64,000 bases of DNA from contig NZ_NETK01000001.1 in the NCBI RefSeq assembly GCF_002343915.1, positions 10,502,001-10,566,000 of the forward strand, read 5' to 3'. The notes under the pieces were generated by a model that was given only the letters and a program-made list of their open reading frames with translations, was not told the DNA's origin and did not search any database. A program made the translations under genes and the position numbers. This document shows, piece by piece, positions 1 through 8,710 of this stretch. Position 1 is the stretch's first letter, and every line of letters starts with the position of its first letter. Source of the DNA: Nannocystis exedens. Its GTDB lineage: Bacteria; Myxococcota_A; Polyangia; Nannocystales; Nannocystaceae.

Positions 1-179
1 TCGAGGCGATCGCCGGCGATGCGGCGGCGCCGCCGGACATCCGCGAGGTGTTCGCCAGGATCTTGCCGCAAGAGCGTTTTCATGAGCGAGCCTTCCGCTC
101 GCTGGCGACGCCCGCGAGCCTCGCGGCGACCGGAGCGGCCCACGAACTCGGGCTCGCGGTGCTCGGGCTCGAGGCGTGA
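1..179 (+). CDS. C-terminal fragment of an unidentified protein
   Basis: An open frame entering from the left edge (frame starting at base 3) runs 58 codons to a TGA at 177-179. The readable tail is Ala/Leu-rich and helical, with a segment DIREVFARILPQERFHERAF. The spacing of Glu, Phe and His recalls the last helix of ferritin-like diiron proteins, but the fragment is too short to assign. Codon use is typical of the region. About 105 bases separate it from the next gene. No function is claimed. Confidence 0.5.
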   Translation, partial: EAIAGDAAAPPDIREVFARILPQERFHERAFRSLATPASLAATGAAHELGLAVLGLEA

Positions 180-285
180 CGCGCGGCGCGCGGCCGGTCT
201 GTCCTCGGAGACATGTTCTTTTGCGCTCGCGAACGGTGTGGCGATCGTCGTGGAAATTCGGCGGGCACGGATTGTCAAAAGGCCG

Positions 286-1986
286 ATGGTCCGTCGAATC
301 GTGTCCGTGTGTATTGCGCTGAGTGGGTGCTTGTTGGCTTGCGGAGGCCCCGCGAGCACCTCTTCCGACACCACCGCCGCGGGGCCGCAGACGACGAGTA
401 CGTCGTCTCCCGAGGCCAGCACCGCCGACTCCACCGGTTCGCCCGCGCCGACGACGACCGAGTCGACCGAGGGCGGGACCGGCGGAGCGACCGAGGGTTC
501 GCCGACGACCGGCGTAGCGACGACCACCACCACCGATGGTTCGACCGGCGGGACGACGACGTCGACGACGACCGGGCCGGACCCGGCGGTCTGCGGCGAC
601 GGCGAGGTCGATGAAGGAGAGGCCTGCGACGACGGCAACCTGGTGCCCGACGACGCCTGCAACCACCTCTGCGAGCTGCCGGTCTGCGGCGACGGGGTGG
701 TCCAGGCGGGCGAGGAGTGCGACGCCGGCGCCGACAACGGGCCGGGCAAGGCGTGTCTGGGCACGTGTAAGAGCAACGTCTGCGGCGACGGCGATCAAGG
801 TCCGGGCGAGGGCTGCGACGACGGCAACCTCGACGACGGGGACGCCTGCACCGCGCAGTGCGCTCTGGCGAGCTGCGGCGACGGCAGCGTGCAGGACGGC
901 GAGGCGTGCGACGACGGCAACGCCGTCGACACCGACGCGTGCACGAACGCGTGTACGACGCCGATCTGCGGCGACGCGATCGTGTCGGACGGCGAGGGGT
1001 GCGACGAGGGCAACGCGAACTCGGACGCGGGCGCGTGTACGTCCGTTTGCCAGGCGGCCAGCTGCGGCGACGGGCTAATCCACGCCGGCGTCGAGCAGTG
1101 CGACGAGGGGGCGAGCAACGGGCCGAACCAGGCCTGCCTCGCCACCTGCAAGAACAACGTGTGCGGCGACGGCGACAAGGGCCCCGGCGAGGCGTGCGAC
1201 GACGGCGCGAACAACGGCGACGACAAGCAGTGCCACGCCGACTGCGAGCTCGACGTGTGCGGCGACGGCCTCGACGGTCCGAACGAGACCTGCGACGACG
1301 GCAACACGCTCGGCCTCGACGGCTGCAGCGCGACCTGCCACGAAGAGCTGATGTGCGGGAACAAGCTCTACAAGTGCGGCAACGGCGTCGACGACGACGG
1401 CGACGGCGCGATCGACCTGGCCGACCCGGAGTGCACGACGCCGTGCGACGACGACGAGTCGTCGTACCAGACCAGCCTCCCCGGGCAGAACCTCGACTGC
1501 AAGTCCGACTGCTACTGGGACGCGGACAGCGGCGTCGGCAACGATCAATGCGAGTGGAACCTCAAGTGCGACATGCAGAACCCGGGGGCCGACATCGGCT
1601 GCGGCTTCGACCCGTCGCTGAAGATGTGCACGCCCAAGGTGCCGGCCCAGTGCCTCGACGTCTGCGTGCCGCTGATCCCGAACGGCTGCGACTGCTTCGG
1701 CTGCTGCCAGATCGGCGACCAGTTCGTCTACCTCAACTCGAACCCCGACTGCAGCCTCGACAACCTCGACGCGTGCAACAGCTGCACGTTCTTCCCGCAG
1801 TGCGCGAACCAGTGCGAGCCGGAGATGTGCGAGGTGTGCTTCGGCCAGGACGCCGACGACCTGCCGCCCGAGTGCAACGGGATGCCGACCTGCGAGCCCG
1901 GCGTGACGCCCTGCGTCGACACCGCCGAGTGCCCCGAGGGCGAGTTCTGCCAGACGGGCTGCTGCGTGGTGGTCGTGCCGCAGTGA
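286..1986 (+). CDS. Lipoprotein with eight DUF4215 cysteine-rich repeats
   Basis: A 566-residue exported protein of unknown role, probably anchored in the outer membrane. The chosen ATG gives a short signal peptide ending in a lipobox (LLAC, Cys19). Earlier in-frame codons would add about 90 Arg-rich residues before it. Residues 20-98 are a Thr/Ser/Glu linker. From about residue 100 come eight repeats of the form CGDG(x4-6)GE(x)CDDGN (DUF4215 / Myxococcus cysteine-rich repeat). The last 200 residues form a second Cys-rich region containing an Asp-rich CGNGVDDDGDGAID motif, probably calcium-binding. The architecture is typical of secreted proteins in Nannocystis and Plesiocystis relatives; function is unknown. 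The repeat class is certain from sequence, the anchoring is inferred. Confidence 0.9.
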   Translation: MVRRIVSVCIALSGCLLACGGPASTSSDTTAAGPQTTSTSSPEASTADSTGSPAPTTTESTEGGTGGATEGSPTTGVATTTTTDGSTGGTTTSTTTGPDPAVCGDGEVDEGEACDDGNLVPDDACNHLCELPVCGDGVVQAGEECDAGADNGPGKACLGTCKSNVCGDGDQGPGEGCDDGNLDDGDACTAQCALASCGDGSVQDGEACDDGNAVDTDACTNACTTPICGDAIVSDGEGCDEGNANSDAGACTSVCQAASCGDGLIHAGVEQCDEGASNGPNQACLATCKNNVCGDGDKGPGEACDDGANNGDDKQCHADCELDVCGDGLDGPNETCDDGNTLGLDGCSATCHEELMCGNKLYKCGNGVDDDGDGAIDLADPECTTPCDDDESSYQTSLPGQNLDCKSDCYWDADSGVGNDQCEWNLKCDMQNPGADIGCGFDPSLKMCTPKVPAQCLDVCVPLIPNGCDCFGCCQIGDQFVYLNSNPDCSLDNLDACNSCTFFPQCANQCEPEMCEVCFGQDADDLPPECNGMPTCEPGVTPCVDTAECPEGEFCQTGCCVVVVPQ

Positions 1987-2134
1987 ATTGGTGAGGAGCG
2001 GCGCGCGGCGGCCGGCGTCGCCGCGCGCCGAGCGAGGCCGAGGGGCTCGTGACTGCACGAGCGCGTCCGGACCGCGAGCTCGCCCGAGTTGGAACCCGGG
2101 CCGGCGGAGCGGTCCCAGGCGCGAGGACTCGCTC

Positions 2135-2371
2135 ATGATACGTGCAATGGTTCCCGTACTTCTCGCGCTCGTCGTCGCTTGCGGAGGCTCTGCCGGCAAG
2201 GTCGACCAGGCGGTGACGATCGCCAAGGAGATCCGCGAAAAACCCGATGAGGCGGAGAAAATCCTCGGCGCGCATCAGATGACCGCCGATCAGTGGGAGG
2301 CGCTGATGTACGAGATCGCCAGCGATCCCGCGATGGCGGAGCAGTTCGAGGCCGGTTTGCAGAAGAAGTAG
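2135..2371 (+). CDS. Small lipoprotein, hypothetical
   Basis: A 78-residue protein. The ATG at 2135 starts a signal peptide (MIRAMVPVLLALVVAC) with a lipobox Cys at position 16. An upstream in-frame start at 1988 would add an Arg/Pro-rich leader of normal shadow-frame composition and bury the signal, so it was rejected. The mature part is helical and charged, with a segment QMTADQWEALMYEIASDP. It is followed after 22 bases by another exported protein on the same strand, so the two may be co-transcribed. I do not recognise a family. Confidence 0.75.
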   Translation: MIRAMVPVLLALVVACGGSAGKVDQAVTIAKEIREKPDEAEKILGAHQMTADQWEALMYEIASDPAMAEQFEAGLQKK

Positions 2372-2393
2372 CGACGAATCGAGGAGGTTTCCC

Positions 2394-3173
2394 GTGCGAT
2401 CCATGATCCTTCATGCATTTGCGATCGGCCTCGTCGCCGCGCCGATGGTGGCCCACGCGGCCCCGGCCGCGATCGAGGCGAGCGAGAGCGCCGCCGACCG
2501 GCGCACCCCCAACGAGCGGATCCTCGGCGCGCTCACGCTGCCGCTGAAGGCCCAGGCGCTGCGCAAGGCCGGCGTCGGCGAGGGCGAGGTCAAGGCGGGG
2601 CTGAAGGCGGCCAAGGACAAGAAGCTGCCGGCCGGCGACGCGGCCGAGGTGCTCGACGAGGCGGCCAAGGCTACCCGCGATCACGGCCCCGTCGACAACT
2701 TCGGCGCGTTCGTGCAGGCCAAGCTCGACGCCGGCCTGCGCGGGCGTGACCTGGCGGCGGCGATCCGCGAGGAGCACGCGGCGCGCGGCAAGGGCAAGGG
2801 CAAGTCCGAAGGGAAAGGTCCGCCGGAGGGCAAGGGGCCGGAGGCGAAGAGCGACGGACCGCCGCACGGCGGGCCCGCGGACGACAAGGGGCCGGAGGGC
2901 AAGGGGCCCGAAGGCAAGGGGCCCGACGGCAAGGGGCCCGACGGCAAGGGGCCGGATGACAAGGGCCCGCCGGGCCAGGACGCCGCCGAGGGCAAGGCTC
3001 CCGGCGACAAGGGGCCGAACGGCGCCGGGGCGGCCGAAGGAAAGGCGCCGGGCGACAAGGAGCCGCCCGGCAAGGCCGGCGCGGAGGGCAAGGCGCCCGA
3101 CGACAAGGGCTCGGGGAACGCGAAGAACGGCAAGGCGAACGAGAAGGCCAAGCCGGAGACCGCGGGCAAGTAA
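2394..3173 (+). CDS. Exported protein with Lys-Gly-Pro repeat tail
   Basis: A 259-residue protein starting at GTG 2394, chosen because GAGGAGG (2381-2387) lies 6 bases upstream. An ATG three codons later is possible. Residues 1-22 form a signal peptide ending in AHA. Residues about 25-130 are helical, with KAGVGEGEVKAGLKAAKDKK and a second similar segment (AKLDAGLRGRDLAAAIREE) that may be two copies of one small domain. The last 125 residues are low complexity: GKGPEGKGPDGKGP-type units encoded by 15-bp direct repeats, very rich in Lys, Gly, Pro and acidic residues and probably disordered. Such tails can bind nucleic acid or polysaccharide, but nothing here fixes a function. Confidence 0.8.
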   Translation: MRSMILHAFAIGLVAAPMVAHAAPAAIEASESAADRRTPNERILGALTLPLKAQALRKAGVGEGEVKAGLKAAKDKKLPAGDAAEVLDEAAKATRDHGPVDNFGAFVQAKLDAGLRGRDLAAAIREEHAARGKGKGKSEGKGPPEGKGPEAKSDGPPHGGPADDKGPEGKGPEGKGPDGKGPDGKGPDDKGPPGQDAAEGKAPGDKGPNGAGAAEGKAPGDKEPPGKAGAEGKAPDDKGSGNAKNGKANEKAKPETAGK

Positions 3174-3281
3174 GCAGGGTCGGCTCGATCCTGCCGTCCA
3201 CCCGGGCGACCCGTGCCCCGCCGCGGCGGGGCACGAGCCGCCGAGGTGACGGCGTTCGACACGCCGACGCCGGCCTGCCGG

Positions 3282-3395
3282 ACGTCGAGCTGTCCCGAGG
3301 GACAGACGGAGCGGCGCGGCCGCGTGCGTCGGCCTCGGACATCGAGATGTCCCGAGGGACAGGCGGAGCGGCGCGGCCGCGTGTGTCGGCCTCGT
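3282..3395. repeat. Two tandem 57-bp units of the hairpin repeat family
   Basis: Unit 1 (3282-3338) and unit 2 (3339-3395) match at about 52 of 57 positions. Each carries the perfect hairpin core TGTCCCGAGGGACA (3291-3304 and 3348-3361), followed by a shared GGAGCGGCGCGGCCGCGTG stretch. No credible gene overlaps them. This is the clearest tandem amplification of the dispersed CATGTCC/CTGTCC repeat family described in the findings. Confidence 0.85.
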
Positions 3396-3435
3396 GGGCG
3401 GCCGCGTCCGCACCGCGTCTTCACGCGCCGTGGAT

Positions 3436-3519
3436 GTTCTTCAGGACATGTCTCGATCGCCGTGTCCTGAAATTCAGGCAATGAGGATTTACGAGTTTTC
3501 GGAGCATGTCCTGAAGAAC
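3436..3519. terminator. Long inverted repeat between convergent genes
   Basis: GTTCTTCAGGACATG (3436-3450) and CATGTCCTGAAGAAC (3505-3519) are perfect 15-base inverted copies separated by 54 bases. A smaller palindrome, CCTGAAATTCAGG, lies between them at about 3465-3477. The structure sits between the plus-strand Lys-Gly-Pro protein and the stop of the minus-strand DUF3604 gene, so it can serve as a two-way terminator. The arms are members of the dispersed repeat family. There is no T-tract. Confidence 0.6.
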
Positions 3520-3532
3520 CTGTCCGGATGCG

Positions 3533-5440
3533 TCAAGCGCCCGGCGAGTACCAGATCGGGCTGGTCCAGGCGCGCTCCTGGATCGTGCGCGGGAGGGTCG
3601 GGTCGCTGCACGCGGGCGGGCGCGCGTCCTCGGGGAGGCCGAGGCAGTCGCGCCAGCTCCAGCGGCACACCGGGTCCTCGAGCACGCGCACGTAGTAGAA
3701 GGCGGGGCGCGCGGGGTCGAAGTCTGGGTCGCGCCAGACGCCGCACAGGAGGGCCGAACCGCGCTGCTCGGCGGCGCAGGTCGCCTCGTCGACGACGGAG
3801 CCGTCGGGGCCGCCGGCGACGTCGACGACGGCGATCTGGCCGACCCCGTCGGCGTCCTGCCAGCCCTTGATCACCTGGATCCGCTCGAGCCGCGACCCGG
3901 GTGCGCCGGCGCTGCCGGGGTCCATCTGCGCGCTGACGGCGATGACCGGCCCCGAAGAACCTGTCCGTTCGGGCAGGATCGCGCCCATCGGCACGCCGCC
4001 CCGCTCGGCCGCCGCGACGAAGTCGCCGGCGCCGCACAGGTCGTCGGGGAGGTCCCAGCCGCCGAACACGCGCACGGCCATACGCGGGCCGCTGGTGCCG
4101 TAGACCTCGCGGCGGCGGAGGGCGTCCCAGATCGCCTCGCGGCTGTTCTCCTCGGCCCACACGGCGACGAGGCCGCCGGGGCCGTTGCGTGCGCCGGCGG
4201 GGACGTTGCCGGTGAGGCGCGCGGTCGGGTCGCTCTCGCGGGTGCCGAAGTGACCGGGGTAGGTCGCCTCCTCGACGTTGCCGGGCGTGCCGTTGTGGGT
4301 GTCGGTGCTGGCGATGACGCCGAGGCGGAACGGGTTGACGCCGAGGCGCTGCTCGGCGCCGAGGCCGGCGAGGAGGATCCCGCGCAGGAAGTCGAGGCGC
4401 GAGACGCAGCCGCGGCCGACCATGCCCTGGCTGCCGGTGCCGCCGCCGCAGTCGTCGAAGGGCAGCACGCGCAGCTTCTCGAAGTCGCACAGCTCGTCGG
4501 GCGGGCCGAGGCCGGCGACCCCGCGCGAGCACTCGGAGTCGCCCTTGTGCTGGTAGATCTCGAGCAGCGGCTCGAGGTCGGCGCGGACCTCGGCGAGCTC
4601 CGCCTCGTCGGTGCCGGCCGGGAGCTCCGGCGTGAACAGGTTGCCGTTCGACCAGTTGCTGTTGTGCGGGATCGCCAGCACCTCGCAGCCGTCGACGCCG
4701 TCGCGGCACTCGCCCTGCAGGCGCCGCCACAGCTCGCCGGCGGTCGGCGCCTCGAAGTGCGTGACCGGCAGCGCGGGCACGCGGCTCGAGCGGAAGATGA
4801 CGTTGCGGTGGAGGTTCGACAGCATGCGCGAGCCGGACCACTCGTAGGCGACGAAGCTGGTGAACCGGCAGGCGGAGGTGCGGTCGTAGGCGGCCTCCGC
4901 GGCCTCCTGCACGCGCGTCCACACCGCGCCGGCCCGCGCCTCGCAGTCGAGCCCGCCCTGGCCGCACAGGTCGTCCCAGCGCGAGGCCTCGTCGCCGTCG
5001 AGGCCGAGGCCGAAGTTGACCAGCGCCGCGGTGGTGCCGGCGCGGAAGTCCTTGCAGCGCGCGCTGTCGTAGACGGCGGAGCCGGGGGTGGTGCAGCCCT
5101 CGACCTCGGCCAGGTACTCGGCGTGATCGGTGACGGCGGCGAAGTCGAGCGGGCGCGCGAGCCGCTGCCCCGCGACCTCCTCGCCGCGGGCGAATTTGTA
5201 GGCGCCGGCCGGGTCGGTGCGGACGTCGTTGATCCAGGCGTCGAACGAGTACGAGGTGTGGACGTGGAGGTCGCCGAAGTAGAGGTTGCGCTGCGGGTTG
5301 CGGTCGCTGCACGGCTCGCGGCGGTCGACGAACGGCTCCGGCTCGGCCCGGCAGGCGAGCGGGCCGATCAGGCATGCCGCGAGGGACATGGCCGATGCGA
5401 CATGGTTTGAAGAGCATGTCTGAAGGGGCTGGCGAGTCAT
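3533..5440 (-). CDS. DUF3604 family lipoprotein (PHP-like metal-dependent fold)
   Basis: A 635-residue protein. The start at 5440 overlaps the stop of the HupE-like gene (ATGA, 5437-5440), indicating translational coupling. An internal ATG at 5389 gives a cleaner lipoprotein signal (MSLAACLIGPLAC) and is the alternative start. The DUF3604 signature LYFGDLHVHTSYSFDA follows near residues 52-68, then a VTDHAEYL motif; these His/Asp residues resemble the metal-binding motifs of PHP phosphoesterases. Length and order of motifs fit the family, whose substrate is not known. It is the last gene of a three-gene minus-strand operon with HupE-like and PpiC-type proteins. A repeat-family element (TGTCCGTTCGGGCAGG, near 3961) lies in frame in the coding region. 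Confidence 0.9.
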   Translation of the reverse strand: MTRQPLQTCSSNHVASAMSLAACLIGPLACRAEPEPFVDRREPCSDRNPQRNLYFGDLHVHTSYSFDAWINDVRTDPAGAYKFARGEEVAGQRLARPLDFAAVTDHAEYLAEVEGCTTPGSAVYDSARCKDFRAGTTAALVNFGLGLDGDEASRWDDLCGQGGLDCEARAGAVWTRVQEAAEAAYDRTSACRFTSFVAYEWSGSRMLSNLHRNVIFRSSRVPALPVTHFEAPTAGELWRRLQGECRDGVDGCEVLAIPHNSNWSNGNLFTPELPAGTDEAELAEVRADLEPLLEIYQHKGDSECSRGVAGLGPPDELCDFEKLRVLPFDDCGGGTGSQGMVGRGCVSRLDFLRGILLAGLGAEQRLGVNPFRLGVIASTDTHNGTPGNVEEATYPGHFGTRESDPTARLTGNVPAGARNGPGGLVAVWAEENSREAIWDALRRREVYGTSGPRMAVRVFGGWDLPDDLCGAGDFVAAAERGGVPMGAILPERTGSSGPVIAVSAQMDPGSAGAPGSRLERIQVIKGWQDADGVGQIAVVDVAGGPDGSVVDEATCAAEQRGSALLCGVWRDPDFDPARPAFYYVRVLEDPVCRWSWRDCLGLPEDARPPACSDPTLPRTIQERAWTSPIWYSPGA

Positions 5441-6528
5441 GCGGGGCTCCAGAAGGCGAGGACGCGCTCCAGGGTCCAGGCGACGGCGACGCCGCCGAGG
5501 ACGAGGGCCGGGAGGGCGCGCAGCGGGGCGCGAGCGCGGGCGGGCAGGGCCGCGAGGACGGCGCGGGCGAGGGCGGCGAGGGCGAGCACGACGACGGCGA
5601 CGAGCAGCTGGCCGAGCTCGACGCCGGCGTTGAAGGCGAGCAGCGCCGGCACGGCGGCGCCGGGCGGCAGGCCGACCTCGGCGAGCGCGCCGGCGAAGCC
5701 GAGGCCGTGGAGCAGGCCGCAGGCGGCGGCGAGGCGCCAGGCCGCTCCGGCCGAGGGTCGCTCGTCGCGGGCGAGGGCGCGGGCGAGCAGCACCAGGGAG
5801 ACGGCGATGCAGGCCTCGACCGGCGGCTGCGGCAGCGCGAGCAGGCCGAGGGCCGCGAGCGCGAGGGTCAGGCTGTGCGCCGCGGTGAAGGCCGTGAGCG
5901 CGCCGGCGAGGCGCAGCGCCGGGCGCACGAGCAGGGTGAGGCCGGCGACGAAGAGCAGGTGGTCGGCGCCGCCGAGGATGTGCTCGACGCCGAGCGCGAG
6001 GTAGCCCGGCGGCGGGCCAGGGTCCGGGTCCAGGGGGGCCGTGGTCCGACCTGGCCGCAGGACCAGGGTCGAAAGGCCAGCTCCCGGGCGCCGCAGGCGG
6101 ACGATCAGCTCGCCGCGCTCGAGGCCGGTCACGGTCAGCGGACCGCGCAGACCGTCGAGGCCGCAGTCGGCGCGCAGGCGGCCCGGGGCGGCCGGGAGCG
6201 CGCGACAGTGCGGCGGGAGCTCGACGACGAGGTCGCGGGCGTCGGGCTCGGGCTGGCGCTCGAGGCGCCCGTCGACGCGGCCGTCGGCGGCCTCCTCGAG
6301 CACGAGCACCGCCGGGCGGAACTCGTGGGCGTGCGCGGCGGGGGCGGCGAGCAGCGCGGCGGCGCAGGCCAGGGCGGCGACGGCCGGGGCGGTCCCCGTC
6401 CAACCAGAGGTGTCCGAAGGGACAGGTGTCTCGAGCGGCGCAGATACGGCCGAGATCGAGCGACCTCCGGGCGGCGCGGGGATGGCCGAAGGGACATGTG
6501 TCCCGGCGGCGGGGCGAGGTGCGCTCAC
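5437..6528 (-). CDS. HupE/UreJ-like multi-pass membrane protein
   Basis: A 363-residue protein. The GTG at 6528 overlaps the stop of the upstream PpiC-type gene (GTGA, 6525-6528). About 60 residues in, a hydrophobic segment ends in AHAHEF, typical of the mature N-terminus of this family. A soluble beta-type domain follows, then a membrane domain with the family motifs HILGGADHLLFVAGL, AHSLTLALAALG and GLLHGLGFAGAL, whose conserved His and Asp suggest metal (nickel or cobalt) binding or transport. Classic HupE/UreJ proteins carry nickel; for this larger form the substrate is unproven. The N-terminal extension is unusual: it encodes GTHVPSAI and ETPVPSDTSG, each produced by an in-frame copy of the dispersed hairpin repeat (about 6486-6504 and 6408-6427). 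A later start would remove both. Confidence 0.85.
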   Translation of the reverse strand: MSAPRPAAGTHVPSAIPAPPGGRSISAVSAPLETPVPSDTSGWTGTAPAVAALACAAALLAAPAAHAHEFRPAVLVLEEAADGRVDGRLERQPEPDARDLVVELPPHCRALPAAPGRLRADCGLDGLRGPLTVTGLERGELIVRLRRPGAGLSTLVLRPGRTTAPLDPDPGPPPGYLALGVEHILGGADHLLFVAGLTLLVRPALRLAGALTAFTAAHSLTLALAALGLLALPQPPVEACIAVSLVLLARALARDERPSAGAAWRLAAACGLLHGLGFAGALAEVGLPPGAAVPALLAFNAGVELGQLLVAVVVLALAALARAVLAALPARARAPLRALPALVLGGVAVAWTLERVLAFWSPA

Positions 6529-7463
6529 AGGTCGTGCTCCGCGAGCGCGGCGGCGAGGTCGGCCGGCAGGGCCGTGAGGTCGGCGGGGTCGCTGCGGCGC
6601 AGGTCGTCGAGGGCGGCCCGGACGGCCTCGGCGCGCCGGCGCTCGGCCAGGTCGGCCTCCAGCCGCGGGCGCGCGGCGGGCAGGGGCAGCAGCTCGGCGG
6701 CGGCGCGGGCGTCGATGCGGACGGCGTGGGCGCCGAGCTGCGACGGGACGATCGTCCATGTCCCTTCGGGCATGTCCGCAAGCGCAGCCGCGAACTCGGG
6801 CCCGAACATGCCGGCGTAGTCGCCGGCGGGGCGCAGGCCGAAGCGGCGGGCGTGCGGGCCCGGATCGCCGAGCGCGCCCGGATCGGCCCCGGCGGCGAGC
6901 TGGCGCACCAGCTCGCGCGCGGCGGCCTCGGGGTCGGGGTGACGGCCGCGCGCGGCGAGGACCTGGGTCAGGGCGAGCCGGGCCGGCGCGGAGTAGCGGG
7001 CCGGCTCGGCGTCGCGCAGGGCGAGCAAGGCGGCGTCGTCGAATTCGTCGACGTCGGCGGTCGACTCGTAAGCGAGGCGCAGCTTCTGGATCAGGCGCCG
7101 CCGCACGATCGGGTCGTCGCGATCGAGGCCGAGGCGCACGGCCTCGCGGACCATGCGCTCGTCGTCGAGCGCGTCGCGCAGGGCCGCCGCGAGCTCGCCC
7201 TCGTCCGGGGCGCGCCCGAGCCGCTCGGCCAGGCCGGCGCGGGTCGATTCGACGCGGCCGGGATCGACGCGCATGGCCCGATCGAGATCGGGGCGGACGC
7301 GCGCGTGCAGGGCGAACAGGGCCAGCCCCACGACGAGGAATTGGACGAGCGGTTCGCGGAGGAGGCGCCGGATCAATGCGCGAGAGTGTCCCTCGCCGGC
7401 GGCCGCGCGAGCAAGGGCCGATGCCGAAGCGTGTCGAGGCGAGGACGGCTCGCCGAGGGCCAT
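6525..7463 (-). CDS. Membrane-anchored PpiC-type peptidyl-prolyl isomerase
   Basis: A 312-residue protein, first gene of the minus-strand trio. The ATG at 7463 is the farthest upstream Met in frame; the N-terminal 35 residues are weakly conserved-looking, so a start nearer the membrane segment is possible. A single transmembrane helix (PLVQFLVVGLALFALHA) lies near residues 37-54, followed by a SurA-like helical chaperone region with DDPIVRRRLIQKLRLAYE. The parvulin-type domain lies near residues 160-260 and includes GPEFAAALADMPEGTW. The protein should face the periplasm. Parvulin-type proteins beside HupE/UreJ and DUF3604 genes recur in other bacteria as far as I recall, which supports a joint function. 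The stretch encoding DMPEGTW coincides with a repeat-family element at 6758-6776. Confidence 0.8.
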   Translation of the reverse strand: MALGEPSSPRHASASALARAAAGEGHSRALIRRLLREPLVQFLVVGLALFALHARVRPDLDRAMRVDPGRVESTRAGLAERLGRAPDEGELAAALRDALDDERMVREAVRLGLDRDDPIVRRRLIQKLRLAYESTADVDEFDDAALLALRDAEPARYSAPARLALTQVLAARGRHPDPEAAARELVRQLAAGADPGALGDPGPHARRFGLRPAGDYAGMFGPEFAAALADMPEGTWTIVPSQLGAHAVRIDARAAAELLPLPAARPRLEADLAERRRAEAVRAALDDLRRSDPADLTALPADLAAALAEHDL

Positions 7464-7751
7464 CCGGCCGTGAGCGCAGCCGCAGCCGGGCGCGGGAGCG
7501 GAGAGCCGAGGGCGGCTGGGCCGGGAGCGGGGAGCAGGAGGTCGAAAGGGTTCGGTCGTGAGCGCAGCGCAGCTCGGCGCCGAGGCGAGCCGGCGCGGTG
7601 GAGGGCGCGGGGGAAGTCGGGCGGTTTCGGTTGCGAGCGCAGCCGCAAGACTCCGACGCGGTCCTGCGCCGAGGGTACGCGTGTGCCCGGCCCCGGCAGG
7701 GTCGATCGCGTGCGGGTGGCACGCGGCATCGGCTGGCGTACGATCCCCGGC
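7464..7751. other. Intergenic region between divergent genes
   Basis: Upstream DNA for the minus-strand isomerase operon and the plus-strand TIGR02452 gene. The phrase GAGCGCAGC recurs near 7472, 7561 and 7639, so the region is made of imperfect repeats. I see no convincing -35/-10 pair. The short ORFs here have shadow-frame composition. Confidence 0.4.
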
Positions 7752-8570
7752 ATGTCACTCGCAGGGTTGGCCAAGGAGACGGTGGCGATCGTCGAGCGCG
7801 GGAGTTACACCGGTCCTTCGGGACAGGTGGTGTCGATCGCGGAGGCGGTCGCGGCGGCGCAGCGCGGGACGGTGCTGTACCGGCCCCGCGACTTCGACGA
7901 CCTGCCGATCCCGGCCGGGTCGGGGCAGGGGGCGAAGATCGAGGTGTGGGCCGACACGACCGGCAGCGCGGCCCGCAAGCTCGTCGAGCAGGAGGGCGTG
8001 GCCGAGGTCGCGGCGCTCAACTTCGCCTCGGCGCGCAACCCAGGCGGCGGGTTCCTCGGCGGGGCCAAGGCGCAGGAGGAGGATCTCGCCCGCTGCTCGG
8101 CGCTCTACCACTGCCTGCTCGAGGCCCGCGAGTACTACGACGTCAACCGCGCCGACGAGTCGGTGCTCTACACCGACCACGTCATCTGGTCGCCGGGCGT
8201 GCCGTTCTTCCGCGACGAGCGGCTCGACCTGCTCGACCGGCCGTTCCACGTCGGCATCGTGACGGCGCCAGCCCCCAACGCCGGCGAGCACCTGCGCCGC
8301 CAGCCGCACGGTCGCGCCGACGTCTCGACCGCGCTCCGGCGCCGCGCGGAACGGGTGCTGCGGGTGCTGGCGCGCCACGGGCAGCACACGCTGGTGCTCG
8401 GGGCGTGGGGCTGCGGGGTGTTCCGCAACGACCCGAAGGAAGTGGCGCAGGTGTTCGCCGACCTGCTGCGCACGACCTACGCCCGCTCGTTCGCCCGGGT
8501 GGTGTTCGCGATCTACGACAGGAGCCGCGAGAGGGCCACGCTGCAGGCGTTCGAGCGCGTGTTCGGATGA
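7752..8570 (+). CDS. TIGR02452 family protein, PARG-like ADP-ribose hydrolase domain
   Basis: A 272-residue cytoplasmic protein. The domain is the microbial-type poly(ADP-ribose) glycohydrolase (macro-domain-like) fold. Near residues 95-112 it carries the diagnostic loop ARNPGGGFLGGAKAQEED, in which GGG followed by the Glu pair forms the ADP-ribose site and the catalytic acid. A C-terminal segment LVLGAWGCGVFRNDPKEVA is also typical. Family members remove ADP-ribose from proteins or free metabolites. The ATG at 7752 was chosen because earlier in-frame codons give Arg-rich shadow sequence. Repeat-like bases near 7813-7830 encode the conserved-looking YTGPSGQVV segment. The gene stands alone, with no ADP-ribosyltransferase next to it. 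Confidence 0.88.
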   Translation: MSLAGLAKETVAIVERGSYTGPSGQVVSIAEAVAAAQRGTVLYRPRDFDDLPIPAGSGQGAKIEVWADTTGSAARKLVEQEGVAEVAALNFASARNPGGGFLGGAKAQEEDLARCSALYHCLLEAREYYDVNRADESVLYTDHVIWSPGVPFFRDERLDLLDRPFHVGIVTAPAPNAGEHLRRQPHGRADVSTALRRRAERVLRVLARHGQHTLVLGAWGCGVFRNDPKEVAQVFADLLRTTYARSFARVVFAIYDRSRERATLQAFERVFG

Positions 8571-8710
8571 GCGCCGGGGGCGGCCCTGGACGCGATCGGA
8601 TGTGCGAGCTGCAAGCGCGACACGGATGTCGCGAGCCATGAGGAGCGCGGGCGGATGACGGCCCCCGCGTGGGCTGCGCGTCGGCCGCCGTTCTGGTATC
8701 GCTGGCGGCG

